From contig DAOSIS010000003.1 of NCBI GenBank assembly GCA_035366835.1, positions 112,503-176,502 of the forward strand: a stretch of 64,000 nt of DNA, read 5' to 3'. The stretch comes from UBA6109 sp035366835 (GTDB lineage Bacteria; Desulfobacterota; Syntrophia; Syntrophales; UBA6109). The notes below the pieces were generated by a model. It had not been told where the DNA came from and made no database searches. It saw only the letters and a list, made by a program, of their open reading frames with translations. The translations under genes and the position numbers were made by a program. Below are positions 16,027 to 23,239 of the stretch, piece after piece. Each line of letters begins with the position of its first letter. The stretch's first letter is position 1.

Positions 16027-16173
16027 ATGTTCACACTGCTTCGCGAGTTCATCTTTCTTGTCTGCTTCGGGATGGTGGCCGGCATTGTCGGTTTTCTGAT
16101 CTACGGCTTCGTGAAGGGATGGGAGAAGATTTCTCTGGCGACATCGCGTCAGAGTGAATCCCACGATTATTGA
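16027..16173 (+). CDS. 48-residue single-pass membrane protein after dctM
   Basis: This short gene has a strong ribosome site (GAGGAGG, 6 bp before ATG). It encodes MFTLLREFIFLVCFGMV and a hydrophobic helix spanning residues ~5-28, then a polar tail GWEKISLATSRQSESHDY. A terminator lies 43 bp after the stop, so it is the last gene of the TRAP unit. I do not recognise the family. A one-helix protein at this position may be an accessory subunit stabilising or regulating the transporter (inference). Confidence 0.7.
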   Translation: MFTLLREFIFLVCFGMVAGIVGFLIYGFVKGWEKISLATSRQSESHDY

Positions 16174-16215
16174 TCTGCCGTGACTGAAGTGCCGTCCTGA
16201 GACCTTTCTCAGGGG

Positions 16216-16252
16216 AAGGGCGATCTCCTCCGCCGGGGGATCGCCCTTTTTT
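16216..16252 (+). terminator. Rho-independent terminator of the glycolate/TRAP island
   Basis: Stem AAGGGCGATC (16216-16225) and GATCGCCCTT (16239-16248) with a 13-base loop, followed by T residues. It sits between the 48-codon gene and convergent mobA and may act in both directions. Confidence 0.88.
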
Positions 16253-16254
16253 CT

Positions 16255-16842
16255 TCACGCCTGGAGGAGGGCCAGCTCCTGCCTCGAGTTGACGTTCAGA
16301 AACATCCTGCCCCGACGGTCGAAGGTGCTGATGACATCCGGCGGGATTTCCCGGATCCGGAGGCCCTTGTAGAAGGACGTGATCTTCAGCCGGTCGGCCT
16401 CCAGGCTGCGGCGTATGGGCTCCAGGCAGCGCTGCGAATAGATCGCGTGCAGCGGCTGCAGTCCTTCCGGCGTGCGCGGGACGACGATGTCGAAGTCGTC
16501 CGCGCCGTCCTTCATGTAACGGATGAAATCGACGTCGAGATAGGGCATGTCGCAGGCCGCGACAAAGACCTGCGGGCTTGACGAGAAAAAAAGGCCCGAA
16601 TAGATTCCACCCAAAGCGCCTTTCCCGGGGTAGACGTCGGTGACGAGGGTCGCGTTCTGATCGAGGTATTCCAGGGGACTGTTGGTTACGATCAGCACTT
16701 CCGGGAATAGACTCCGGAAGACGCGCACGGTGCGGTCAATGAGGCGCTCGCCGCCGACCCGAAGGAAGGCCTTGTTGACGCCCATTCGTATATTCTTCCC
16801 GCCGGCGAGGATCACGCCGGTCCCGGCTCCGCTTTTTTCCAC
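16255..16842 (-). CDS. mobA: Molybdenum cofactor guanylyltransferase
   Basis: A ~195-residue NTP transferase with the nucleotide signature GVILAGGKNIRMGVNKAFL near the N-terminus, LVTDVYPGKGALGGIYSGL and the metal-binding VAACDMPYL, as in MobA. It transfers GMP to Mo-molybdopterin for DMSO-reductase-family enzymes such as formate dehydrogenases. The start is taken as GTG at 16842, preceded by AAGGCGG; the frame stays open far upstream, antisense to paaK, which is not coding. No other Moco genes are in the window, so it stands alone, divergent from paaK. Confidence 0.87.
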   Translation of the reverse strand: MEKSGAGTGVILAGGKNIRMGVNKAFLRVGGERLIDRTVRVFRSLFPEVLIVTNSPLEYLDQNATLVTDVYPGKGALGGIYSGLFFSSSPQVFVAACDMPYLDVDFIRYMKDGADDFDIVVPRTPEGLQPLHAIYSQRCLEPIRRSLEADRLKITSFYKGLRIREIPPDVISTFDRRGRMFLNVNSRQELALLQA

Positions 16843-17007
16843 GACTTTCCCGCCTTGGCGAATCGAATCCGTCCCCCTGCTTTGGAGGCGGTGCAGTATG
16901 GCACAACCCGGGCTCCGCGGCAAGCCGCTTTGACGCCGTGTCGAGCCGGTTCCATCGGACCGGATCCCGGAATTTGACTTGATAAAACAGCCGGTGGGTT
17001 GTAGAGA

Positions 17008-18336
17008 ATGACAAAAAAAATGATTTTGGCGGAGGCGATCATGTACTGGGACCGGGATATCGAGACGATGGAGCGCGCCAAGCTGGAGGAGATTCAGAAG
17101 AGCCGGTTCCAGCAGACCTGCCGCACTGCCGCCCGTTCGTCCTACTACGGGAAACTGTTCCGTGAGATCGGACTGGACCCCGAAGGTCTTCAAGGCCTTT
17201 CGGATATCGCGCGCATTCCTTTCACGACCAAGGACCATCTGCGCGAATACTGGCCGTACGGTTTTGTCGCCGTCCCCAGGGAAGATCTGATCCGCATGCA
17301 TTCCTCTTCCGGCACGACCGGCCGGGCGACCGTCATCTTTCATACGGCCGATGACATCGAGGCATGGGCGCAGCTCATGGCCCGCTGCCTGTACATGGCG
17401 GGGATGCGGCGAGGCGACGTCTTCCAGAACATGATGACGTACGGATTGTTCACGGGGGGACTGGGGTTTCATTACGGGGCGGAGCGCGTCGGGGCGCTGG
17501 TCATTCCCGCCGGTGCCGGGAACAGCAAACGCCAGATTCAGCTCATGCGGGACTTCGAGACGACGGCGATCCACATCATTCCCAGCTACGCCCTTCATCT
17601 GTCGACGGTCTTCGGTGAGATGGGATTGGACCCCGGCGGCACCACCGTCAAGATGGCCTTTCTCGGTGCCGAACCCCACTCGGAAAAGATGCGGCGGCGG
17701 ATCGAGGAGATCTACCGTTTCAAGGCGTACAACTCCTACGGCCTTTCGGAGATGAGCGGGCCGGGTGTGGCGTTCGAGTGCCCGGCCCAGAACGGGCTGC
17801 ACATCTGGGAAGACAGCTTCTTCGTGGAAATCGTCGACCCGAAAACCCTCAAGCCGGTTCCCGACGGCACCGAAGGCGAACTCGTGATGACCACGCTCTG
17901 CCGGAAGGGGATGCCGCTGCTGCGCTACCGCACAAAGGACCTGACGCGGATCATCCCGGGAGCGTGCGAGTGCGGGCGCACCCATCGCCGGATCGAACGC
18001 ATCAAGGGCAGAACGGACGACATGTTGATCCTGAAGGGGGTAAACATCTTCCCGATCCAGATCGAAAAGAAGCTGATGGAGGTCCCGGGCGTGGGGACCA
18101 ACTTCCAGATCATCCTGGAGCGGGAGGGTTTCAACGACCGGATGATCGTCAAGGTCGAGGTCCAGAAGGAGTTCTTCTCCGGAGACCTCAAGCAGCTGGA
18201 ACGGCTCCGCCGTCGCATCGTCGAGGAGCTCAAGAGCGACATCCTCATCACGCCCAGCGTGGATCTTGTCGAGCCGGACAGCCTTCCCAAGAGCGAGGGC
18301 AAGGCCGTCCGCGTCATCGACAACAGGAAGGATTGA
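17008..18336 (+). CDS. paaK: Phenylacetate-CoA ligase family protein
   Basis: A 442-residue AMP-forming ligase with MHSSSGTTGRATVIFHT (ATP loop, residues ~97-113), YNSYGLSEMSGPGVAFEC and LRYRTKDLTRI, all typical of PaaK. It activates aryl acids (phenylacetate or related) to CoA thioesters with ATP to AMP and PPi. In anaerobic deltaproteobacteria several PaaK paralogues occur beside an ACT-domain gene, often with indolepyruvate or aryl-keto-acid oxidoreductases; here only the ACT gene is adjacent, 9 bp on. Substrate cannot be fixed from sequence. A TTGACT at 16974-16979 may be a -35 element. Confidence 0.92.
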   Translation: MTKKMILAEAIMYWDRDIETMERAKLEEIQKSRFQQTCRTAARSSYYGKLFREIGLDPEGLQGLSDIARIPFTTKDHLREYWPYGFVAVPREDLIRMHSSSGTTGRATVIFHTADDIEAWAQLMARCLYMAGMRRGDVFQNMMTYGLFTGGLGFHYGAERVGALVIPAGAGNSKRQIQLMRDFETTAIHIIPSYALHLSTVFGEMGLDPGGTTVKMAFLGAEPHSEKMRRRIEEIYRFKAYNSYGLSEMSGPGVAFECPAQNGLHIWEDSFFVEIVDPKTLKPVPDGTEGELVMTTLCRKGMPLLRYRTKDLTRIIPGACECGRTHRRIERIKGRTDDMLILKGVNIFPIQIEKKLMEVPGVGTNFQIILEREGFNDRMIVKVEVQKEFFSGDLKQLERLRRRIVEELKSDILITPSVDLVEPDSLPKSEGKAVRVIDNRKD

Positions 18337-18345
18337 GGGAACGCC

Positions 18346-18801
18346 ATGATCGCCTATCAGATCTCGATTTTTGCGGAAAACAAACCGGGCAAGCTGGCGG
18401 CGGTTACGTCCGTTCTTGCCAAGGCCAAGGTCAGCATCCGGGCGACGACAATCGCGACGGCCGACACCTTCGGCGTCATCAATCTCATCGTCGACGATCC
18501 GAAGCGGGCGGAAACGGCCCTGACCAAAGCCGGAATGACGGTTCACCTCCGTCCGGTGCTGGCCGTCATGATCGACGACCGCCCCGGGGGGCTGGACCGG
18601 CTGACGCAGTTGCTTTCCCGGGAAAAGATCAACATCCACAACGCCTACGGTTTTGTCCTGGAGAGCCGTGAAAAGGCCGTTTTCATCGTGGATGTGGACC
18701 AGATGGACAGGACGGCGGAGCTCCTGGAAAAGAACGGGTTCCGGACGCTGGACACCGAGGCCCTGTCGGCGATTGAGCCGTTCCACTATATGAAGTACTG
18801 A
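18346..18801 (+). CDS. Tandem ACT-domain protein
   Basis: A 151-residue protein made of two ACT domains: residues ~1-68 (YQISIFAENKPGKLAAVTSVL) and ~69-140 (VMIDDRPGGLDRLTQLLS). ACT modules bind amino acids and often sense aromatic amino acids. The pairing with paaK is recurrent in anaerobes, which suggests it senses an aromatic amino acid or aryl acid and adjusts the ligase or its expression (inference). Nine bp separate it from paaK. Confidence 0.85.
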   Translation: MIAYQISIFAENKPGKLAAVTSVLAKAKVSIRATTIATADTFGVINLIVDDPKRAETALTKAGMTVHLRPVLAVMIDDRPGGLDRLTQLLSREKINIHNAYGFVLESREKAVFIVDVDQMDRTAELLEKNGFRTLDTEALSAIEPFHYMKY

Positions 18802-18820
18802 AGGCCAACGAGGTGAAGAT

Positions 18821-19252
18821 ATGAGCCGCAAAGACAAAGGACATTTTGGCGCCAAGCATGAAGGCGTTCAGCTTGACCCGGCCATTGCCGCGGCGCTGCG
18901 GGCAAAGGCGCCGTCGGGAGGTCTTTCCTGTGCCGAGGCGGAAGGCATTGCGAAGAAAATGAAGGCCGCCATGAAGGACATCGGCGTCGCCTTGGATCTC
19001 CTGGAGATCCGCATCGAGGCATGCCAGCTCGGGCTCTTCGGCTACGAGTCCGGAAAGAAGGCCGTCAAGCCACTCGATCGTGTTTCGGAGCCCCTCCGGC
19101 TCTCAATCCAGAAGGCCCTGTCCGGTGGGCGCCTGCCGTGCATCGATGCCTGGCGTATTGCCGGCGAACTGGGGCTGCCGCGAAGGGACGTCGCCGACGC
19201 CTGCGAGGCGCTGGGGATCAAGGTATCGGCCTGCCAGCTTGGGGCCTTCTGA
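18821..19252 (+). CDS. Conserved hypothetical protein with an internal duplication
   Basis: A 143-residue protein of unknown function. Two copies of a ~45-residue module occur about 70 residues apart: GGLSCAEAEGIAKKM ... RIEACQLGLFG (33-74) and GRLPCIDAWRIAGEL ... KVSACQLGAF (103-143). Both contain an upstream cysteine (C37, C107) and an ACQLG motif. The helical pattern, with LPRRDVADACEALGI in the second copy, looks HTH-like. It follows the ACT gene by 19 bp and may be a small regulator of the paaK unit. Confidence 0.65.
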   Translation: MSRKDKGHFGAKHEGVQLDPAIAAALRAKAPSGGLSCAEAEGIAKKMKAAMKDIGVALDLLEIRIEACQLGLFGYESGKKAVKPLDRVSEPLRLSIQKALSGGRLPCIDAWRIAGELGLPRRDVADACEALGIKVSACQLGAF

Positions 19253-19254
19253 TC

Positions 19255-19373
19255 GGCTGTTGAAAAATACCCGCCTGCTGCGTTGCCTCATCCTTCGTCG
19301 CTGCGGCGTACATCCCAGTACGCCTCGCTCCTCAGGATTTCGGCGCCTTGCATCCGGGCATTTTTGAGCAGCC
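19255..19373. repeat. Dispersed ~119-bp palindromic intergenic repeat
   Basis: Bounded by inverted ends GGCTGTTGAAAAAT (19255-19268) and ATTTTTGAGCAGCC (19360-19373), with interior CTTCGTCGCTGCGGCGTAC and CGCCTCGCTCCTCAGG. From memory, very similar elements occur between genes in many deltaproteobacterial genomes. It begins 3 bp after the preceding stop codon. Confidence 0.7.
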
Positions 19374-19420
19374 TCCAATCGGAGCTTTAATCTGACGGGC
19401 CGTTGAATCCGACAACGACG

Positions 19421-19510
19421 CCATTCCGCGGTTGGCCGCGGAATGGACGAGTGAATGAAGATCCATTCCCTTCCTTGGGAATCGTATCACTCCGAAGCTG
19501 GCTTCGGAGT
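19421..19510. other. Three consecutive perfect hairpins between convergent genes
   Basis: Hairpin 1: CCATTCCGCGG (19421-19431) / CCGCGGAATGG (19436-19446). Hairpin 2: ATTCCC (19465-19470) / GGGAAT (19477-19482). Hairpin 3: ACTCCGAAG (19489-19497) / CTTCGGAGT (19502-19510). None has a good T-run. They may end transcription from both sides or protect mRNA ends. Confidence 0.65.
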
Positions 19511-19539
19511 TCTACCAAAACGCCGTCTGCTGCTATTCC

Positions 19540-20265
19540 TCATCCCTGCCGCCAGTGAGCGGTCTTCGTTTCCAGCAGGGTCTTTATGATCGCGGCGACG
19601 GCCTCGGCGTTGCGTCGCGCATGCCAGAGGATCTTCTCCATCGTCAATTCCTTGTCCTCCAGCCCATGAGCGAAATTGTCCACGGAACACAGCGAGGCGT
19701 AGGCGAGGCCGAGTTCCTGTGCGACGATCGCCTCGGACGCCATGGTCATGCCGACCAGATCGGCGAACTGCGAAATCAGCCCGACCTCGGCCCGCGTTTC
19801 CAGGCGCGGTCCCGCAGTCTGCCAGTAGATGCCGCCGTTGACGATCTCGACCCCGGCCCTGCGTGCCGCCGCCAGCCAGGCGCCCCGTACGGCCTCGTTC
19901 AACCTGGGGATGATATGCGTGGCTTTCGTCGTGATCGTCGTGGGACCGCGCTCCAGCAGGATGAAGTCGTCCGGTACGATGAGCGTACCCGGTTTCAGCC
20001 GGCGCTTGAGGGAGCCCGTGGAGTTGACGGCGTACACTTCTTCGACTCCCAGGTCCTTCAGTGCCTTCAGGTTTGCGGCATGATTCACCAGATGAGGCAG
20101 GATATGCTTCCCGGCGCCGCTTCCGTGGCGGTGGATGAAGACGGCGGCATCGGAGACGAGAAGGCGAGCGGAGCCGAATTCGTTTTCCGCGGCTCTTTCG
20201 ACGAACCGGCTGATCACGGCTTCTTCCAGCGGCACGGTGCCGGAGATGATGCCCAGTCGTTTCAC
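19540..20265 (-). CDS. MTAP/PNP-family nucleoside phosphorylase
   Basis: A 241-residue member of the trimeric purine nucleoside/5'-methylthioadenosine phosphorylase family. Motifs are HRHGSGAGKHILPHLVNHAAN (phosphate/ribose site), NSTGSLKRRLKPGTLIVPDD and MTMASEAIVAQELGLAYASL. It phosphorolyses MTA, methylthioinosine or a purine nucleoside; the base specificity cannot be settled by eye. The start is GTG at 20265, 5 bp after GAGGAGG; a TTG further upstream is less likely. It is divergent from trxA across a 13-bp inverted repeat. Confidence 0.85.
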   Translation of the reverse strand: MKRLGIISGTVPLEEAVISRFVERAAENEFGSARLLVSDAAVFIHRHGSGAGKHILPHLVNHAANLKALKDLGVEEVYAVNSTGSLKRRLKPGTLIVPDDFILLERGPTTITTKATHIIPRLNEAVRGAWLAAARRAGVEIVNGGIYWQTAGPRLETRAEVGLISQFADLVGMTMASEAIVAQELGLAYASLCSVDNFAHGLEDKELTMEKILWHARRNAEAVAAIIKTLLETKTAHWRQG

Positions 20266-20310
20266 TTGCGCCTCCTCGGATTTCAATCTGGAAAGAAGTC
20301 GACGGCATTG

Positions 20311-20339
20311 CTCATATCAGAGGAAGGAAACGATGTCAA
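20311..20339 (-). promoter_or_regulatory. Sigma-70 promoter of the phosphorylase gene
   Basis: On the minus strand TTGACA (20339-20334), a 17-bp spacer and TATGAG (20316-20311). It lies ~45 bp before the GTG. Its -35 box is part of the inverted repeat shared with the trxA side. Confidence 0.6.
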
Positions 20340-20390
20340 AACGGAGGTGCGGGGGCCGGTGCCGCCGGCAAATAGAATTTGACATCGTTT
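20328..20390. repeat. 13-bp perfect inverted repeat in the divergent phosphorylase/trxA promoter region
   Basis: AAACGATGTCAAA (20328-20340) and TTTGACATCGTTT (20378-20390) are exact complements with centres 50 bp apart. Each half contains a TTGACA -35 box facing its own gene. The symmetric layout could be a two-site operator for one regulator or simply two promoters of the same type. Confidence 0.7.
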
Positions 20391-20444
20391 GTCCATGTAT
20401 GACATCATTCCCATCAAGCAAAGATCAGACGGGAGGGGACGATC

Positions 20445-20777
20445 ATGGCAGCGCAGGAACATGTCGGACACGCCACGGATGCAGACTTCCAGAAAGAGGT
20501 TTTGGAGGCCGATAAGCCGGTTCTCGTTGATTTCTGGGCCCCGTGGTGCGGGCCGTGCAGGGCCCTCGGACCCATCGTGGAGGAGTTGGCAGGCGAACAG
20601 AAGGATGTCCTGAAAGTGGTGAAGATCAACATCGACGACAATCCGGACACATCCAAAAACTACGGCATCCGCAGCATACCGACGCTGATGCTCTTCAAGG
20701 GAGGGAAGACACTGGACTCCATCATCGGCCTCGTATCGAAGGACCGCCTGAAGGAGTTCGTGAAAAAAGGTCTATGA
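20445..20777 (+). CDS. trxA: Thioredoxin
   Basis: A 110-residue thioredoxin with FWAPWCGPCRAL, redox cysteines C35 and C38, and the cis-proline segment SIPTLMLFKGG. It reduces protein disulfides in the cytoplasm. The start ATG follows GGGAGGGGACGATC. Its stop overlaps the bamD start (ATGA), an unusual partner. Confidence 0.96.
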   Translation: MAAQEHVGHATDADFQKEVLEADKPVLVDFWAPWCGPCRALGPIVEELAGEQKDVLKVVKINIDDNPDTSKNYGIRSIPTLMLFKGGKTLDSIIGLVSKDRLKEFVKKGL

Positions 20778-21523
20778 GCACGTCCTCACCCATGAGAAAC
20801 GTTCCCCTTCTTGCGGTCATGGCCGCTTTGCTGTTTCTGTTGTCGGGCTGCGCTCTTTTCAAGAGCACGGACATGGCCCGTACGACCCCGGAGGGGCTTT
20901 ACCAGCGCGGACTGGAGGATTATCAGGAGGGCCGCTACAAGAAGGCCGTCGAATCTTTCCAGCGCGTCAAGGACGAGCATCCCTTAAGCGAGGTGGCCAT
21001 TCTCGCGGAATTGGGCATCGGGGATTCCTACTTCAGCAACGAACAGTACGCCGAGGCGGAACTCGTCTATGGGGATTTTCTGAGCCTGCACCCCGCAAAC
21101 GAAAATCTGCCCTACGTCATCTATCAGCTCGGCATGTGCCACTACAAGCAAATCGGGTCCATCGACCGGGATCAGACGGAGACGGTCCGGGCGAAGAAGG
21201 AATTCGAGCGGCTCGTGGCCCGCTTCCCCAGCAGCAAGTTTTCCTTCATGGCCGAGAAGATGATTCAGGAGTGCCGGCGGATGCTGGGGGAGAAGGAATT
21301 CTACATCGCCCACACCTACTACAAGCTCAAGCGCTACGGCGCCGCACTGCGCCGCTTCGAGGTGGTCGCCAAGGAATACGCGGGGCTGGGGCTGGACTAC
21401 AAGGTGGATTTCTTCATTGCCGAAACCAGAAAGCGTCTGATTGAGGAAGAGGCGAACAAAGACAAGGATACGGACGCGTACAGGCCGATCAGCAGACCCA
21501 TCCAATTGTTCCCGTACTATTGA
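20774..21523 (+). CDS. bamD: Outer-membrane assembly lipoprotein BamD
   Basis: A 249-residue lipoprotein. The signal peptide ends in LLSGC (C26 would be lipidated). TPR-like repeats follow (LYQRGLEDYQEGRYKKAVESF, ILAELGIGDSYFSNEQYAEAE, FYIAHTYYKLKRYGAALRRFE), as in BamD/YfiO. It helps BamA fold outer-membrane proteins. The ATG overlaps the trxA stop; an internal ATG six codons later is also possible. The 3' end overlaps the convergent kinase gene by 7 bp. Confidence 0.93.
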   Translation: MSTSSPMRNVPLLAVMAALLFLLSGCALFKSTDMARTTPEGLYQRGLEDYQEGRYKKAVESFQRVKDEHPLSEVAILAELGIGDSYFSNEQYAEAELVYGDFLSLHPANENLPYVIYQLGMCHYKQIGSIDRDQTETVRAKKEFERLVARFPSSKFSFMAEKMIQECRRMLGEKEFYIAHTYYKLKRYGAALRRFEVVAKEYAGLGLDYKVDFFIAETRKRLIEEEANKDKDTDAYRPISRPIQLFPYY

Positions 21524-23094
21524 CGGCCGCCGAGGCGGATCGTCTCGATTGCCGACGCGGCGCAGGTTTCCGGTGGCGCCGCCGTGTCCACGGTGAAATG
21601 GACGCCGGCGGGCAGCTCGTCGATCGGCTCGAAACTCCTTCGCTGTTCCGCGAAGATCTCCCACCGACCGTCGGAGACTTCGGCCTGATCGGAGCTCCGC
21701 TTCTCCAGCCGCATTCTCGCAGTCTCCTCCGGGCAGACGCATTCCAGGACAAAGAAGTCGGCTCCCGCCGCCGCCGCCGTCCGCAGCGCCTTCAGGCGGT
21801 CCTCCCGTTTGCGGAAAGACGCGTCGATCACGACGGAGTCCCCCGTGGAAAGAAGTCGGCCGGCGCGCCGGAAGGCCTCTTCGTAGGTCCGGCGGCTCAC
21901 AGGATCCGCATAGATCCCCGCCCCGAACCCCTCCGGATGCCGCTCCGCGGGATCGATCCGCAGCATCTCCTTGCGCAGGACGTCCATGCGGATGACTTCC
22001 GCCCCCAGAAGGGGCGAGATCGTCCTTGCCAGGACGCTCTTGCCCGTGCCCATCAGGCCGACCGTGAGGATCAGGGTCGACCTCTCCAGCCGGCATGCGT
22101 ACCGGTAGGCGAGTTCGAAGTAGCGCGATGCGGCGGTCGCGGCCCCGGGCTTTTCCTCCTCGGGAATGGCGGGATCATCGAGGCGGAAGCCGTTCACCTT
22201 GCCCCGGACGTAGGCATAGTAGCACTTGTAGAAGTTGAGGAGCGAAAGAACCCGCCGGTCCCCGGTTGCCGCGATGTAGCTGTCCACGAAGACCTCTCCG
22301 AAATCGGCGTGGCCGTTGTAGTCCAGATCCATCGCCAAGAAGGAAACCTCGGCGGCGACGTCCTCGTAACGGAAGCGCTTGTTGAACTCGATGCAGTCGA
22401 AGATGATGATCTCCTCCGCCAGGCAGATGTGCTCCAGGTGCAGGTCCCCGTGGCAGTCGCGGATCCTGCCGTCGGCCACCCGCTTCTCCAGAAGGGATCT
22501 TCCGTTTCGAAGGAAGCGCAACGCGTAGGACTTGAGGAAGCGGTACCGATCTTCCGGGATCGTCCTTCCGACGTACGGCTCCGTCTGCCGGAAATTTTCC
22601 TCGATATTCTTCCGCACGGTGTCCGGACCGCCGATGCTGTCGATTTCACCGCCCGTTGCGGCCTCTCCGTGGAAGCGCGCGACCCGTTCCGCCACGGCCT
22701 TCATCACGGCCGGCTCGACCCTGCCTTCGGCGAGAAGCCTTTTCAGCATGCGGTCCGCGGGGATCTTGCGCATCTTCAGGGCATATTCGATGATTCTGCC
22801 TCCTTCGCCCAGCCGGATCCGCCCGCGATCGTCCTGGCAGATCGGCAGGACGTCGAGGTAAATCCGGGGGGCGAGGCGGCGGTTGAGGCGAAGCTCCTCG
22901 GTGCAGAAGAAAAGGCGTTTTTCCAGCGTGGTGAAGTCGAGAAAACCGAAGTCAACGGCTTTTTTCACCTTGTAGACGAATTCGCCGGCAATGAAGATCA
23001 TCGAAATGTGGGTCTGAATCAGCTCAACGGTATCCGGCGCATGGGGGTAGAAGGCCGGGTCCCGCATCGCTTCGACCAAAGATTCGCCTGCCAT
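21517..23094 (-). CDS. Fusion of APH-like kinase domain and P-loop kinase domain
   Basis: A 525-residue two-domain protein. Residues ~30-330 form an aminoglycoside-phosphotransferase-like fold with the catalytic loop RDCHGDLHLEHICL and metal site IIFDCIEFN. The C-terminal ~180 residues start with GLMGTGKSVLART (Walker A) and resemble small-molecule P-loop kinases. This architecture (COG2187+COG0645) is widespread in proteobacteria, but its substrate is unknown to me; it is not known to confer antibiotic resistance. It is divergent from the secreted hydrolase gene and convergent with bamD. Confidence 0.88.
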   Translation of the reverse strand: MAGESLVEAMRDPAFYPHAPDTVELIQTHISMIFIAGEFVYKVKKAVDFGFLDFTTLEKRLFFCTEELRLNRRLAPRIYLDVLPICQDDRGRIRLGEGGRIIEYALKMRKIPADRMLKRLLAEGRVEPAVMKAVAERVARFHGEAATGGEIDSIGGPDTVRKNIEENFRQTEPYVGRTIPEDRYRFLKSYALRFLRNGRSLLEKRVADGRIRDCHGDLHLEHICLAEEIIIFDCIEFNKRFRYEDVAAEVSFLAMDLDYNGHADFGEVFVDSYIAATGDRRVLSLLNFYKCYYAYVRGKVNGFRLDDPAIPEEEKPGAATAASRYFELAYRYACRLERSTLILTVGLMGTGKSVLARTISPLLGAEVIRMDVLRKEMLRIDPAERHPEGFGAGIYADPVSRRTYEEAFRRAGRLLSTGDSVVIDASFRKREDRLKALRTAAAAGADFFVLECVCPEETARMRLEKRSSDQAEVSDGRWEIFAEQRRSFEPIDELPAGVHFTVDTAAPPETCAASAIETIRLGGRQ

Positions 23095-23162
23095 CGGATG
23101 TCCTCCGCCGGTTTACGGACAAACTTAGGCGCATCTGTGCGGCGAAATCAAGCCCAATCGGA

Positions 23163-23191
23163 TTGTATTTCGGCGTGCCTTTGGATAGAAT
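23163..23191 (+). promoter_or_regulatory. Sigma-70 promoter of the secreted hydrolase gene
   Basis: TTGTAT (23163-23168), 17-bp spacer, TAGAAT (23186-23191, 5 of 6 bases). It lies 48 bp before the ATG at 23240. Confidence 0.6.
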
Positions 23192-23239
23192 GGCGGCCGG
23201 TTCCGGACAGAACACGGGAAGAAATTGAGAAGGGACAAC

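Noticed and set aside
16255..18855. An 866-codon open frame on the minus strand extending mobA upstream through paaK and the ACT gene
   Set aside because: Only the last ~195 residues have MobA motifs; the rest is Arg/His/Pro-rich antisense of paaK and the ACT gene, an effect of high GC.
21517..23094. Possible aminoglycoside resistance gene
   Set aside because: The HGDLHLEH loop is APH-like, but fusion to a P-loop kinase is a common housekeeping architecture without known resistance.
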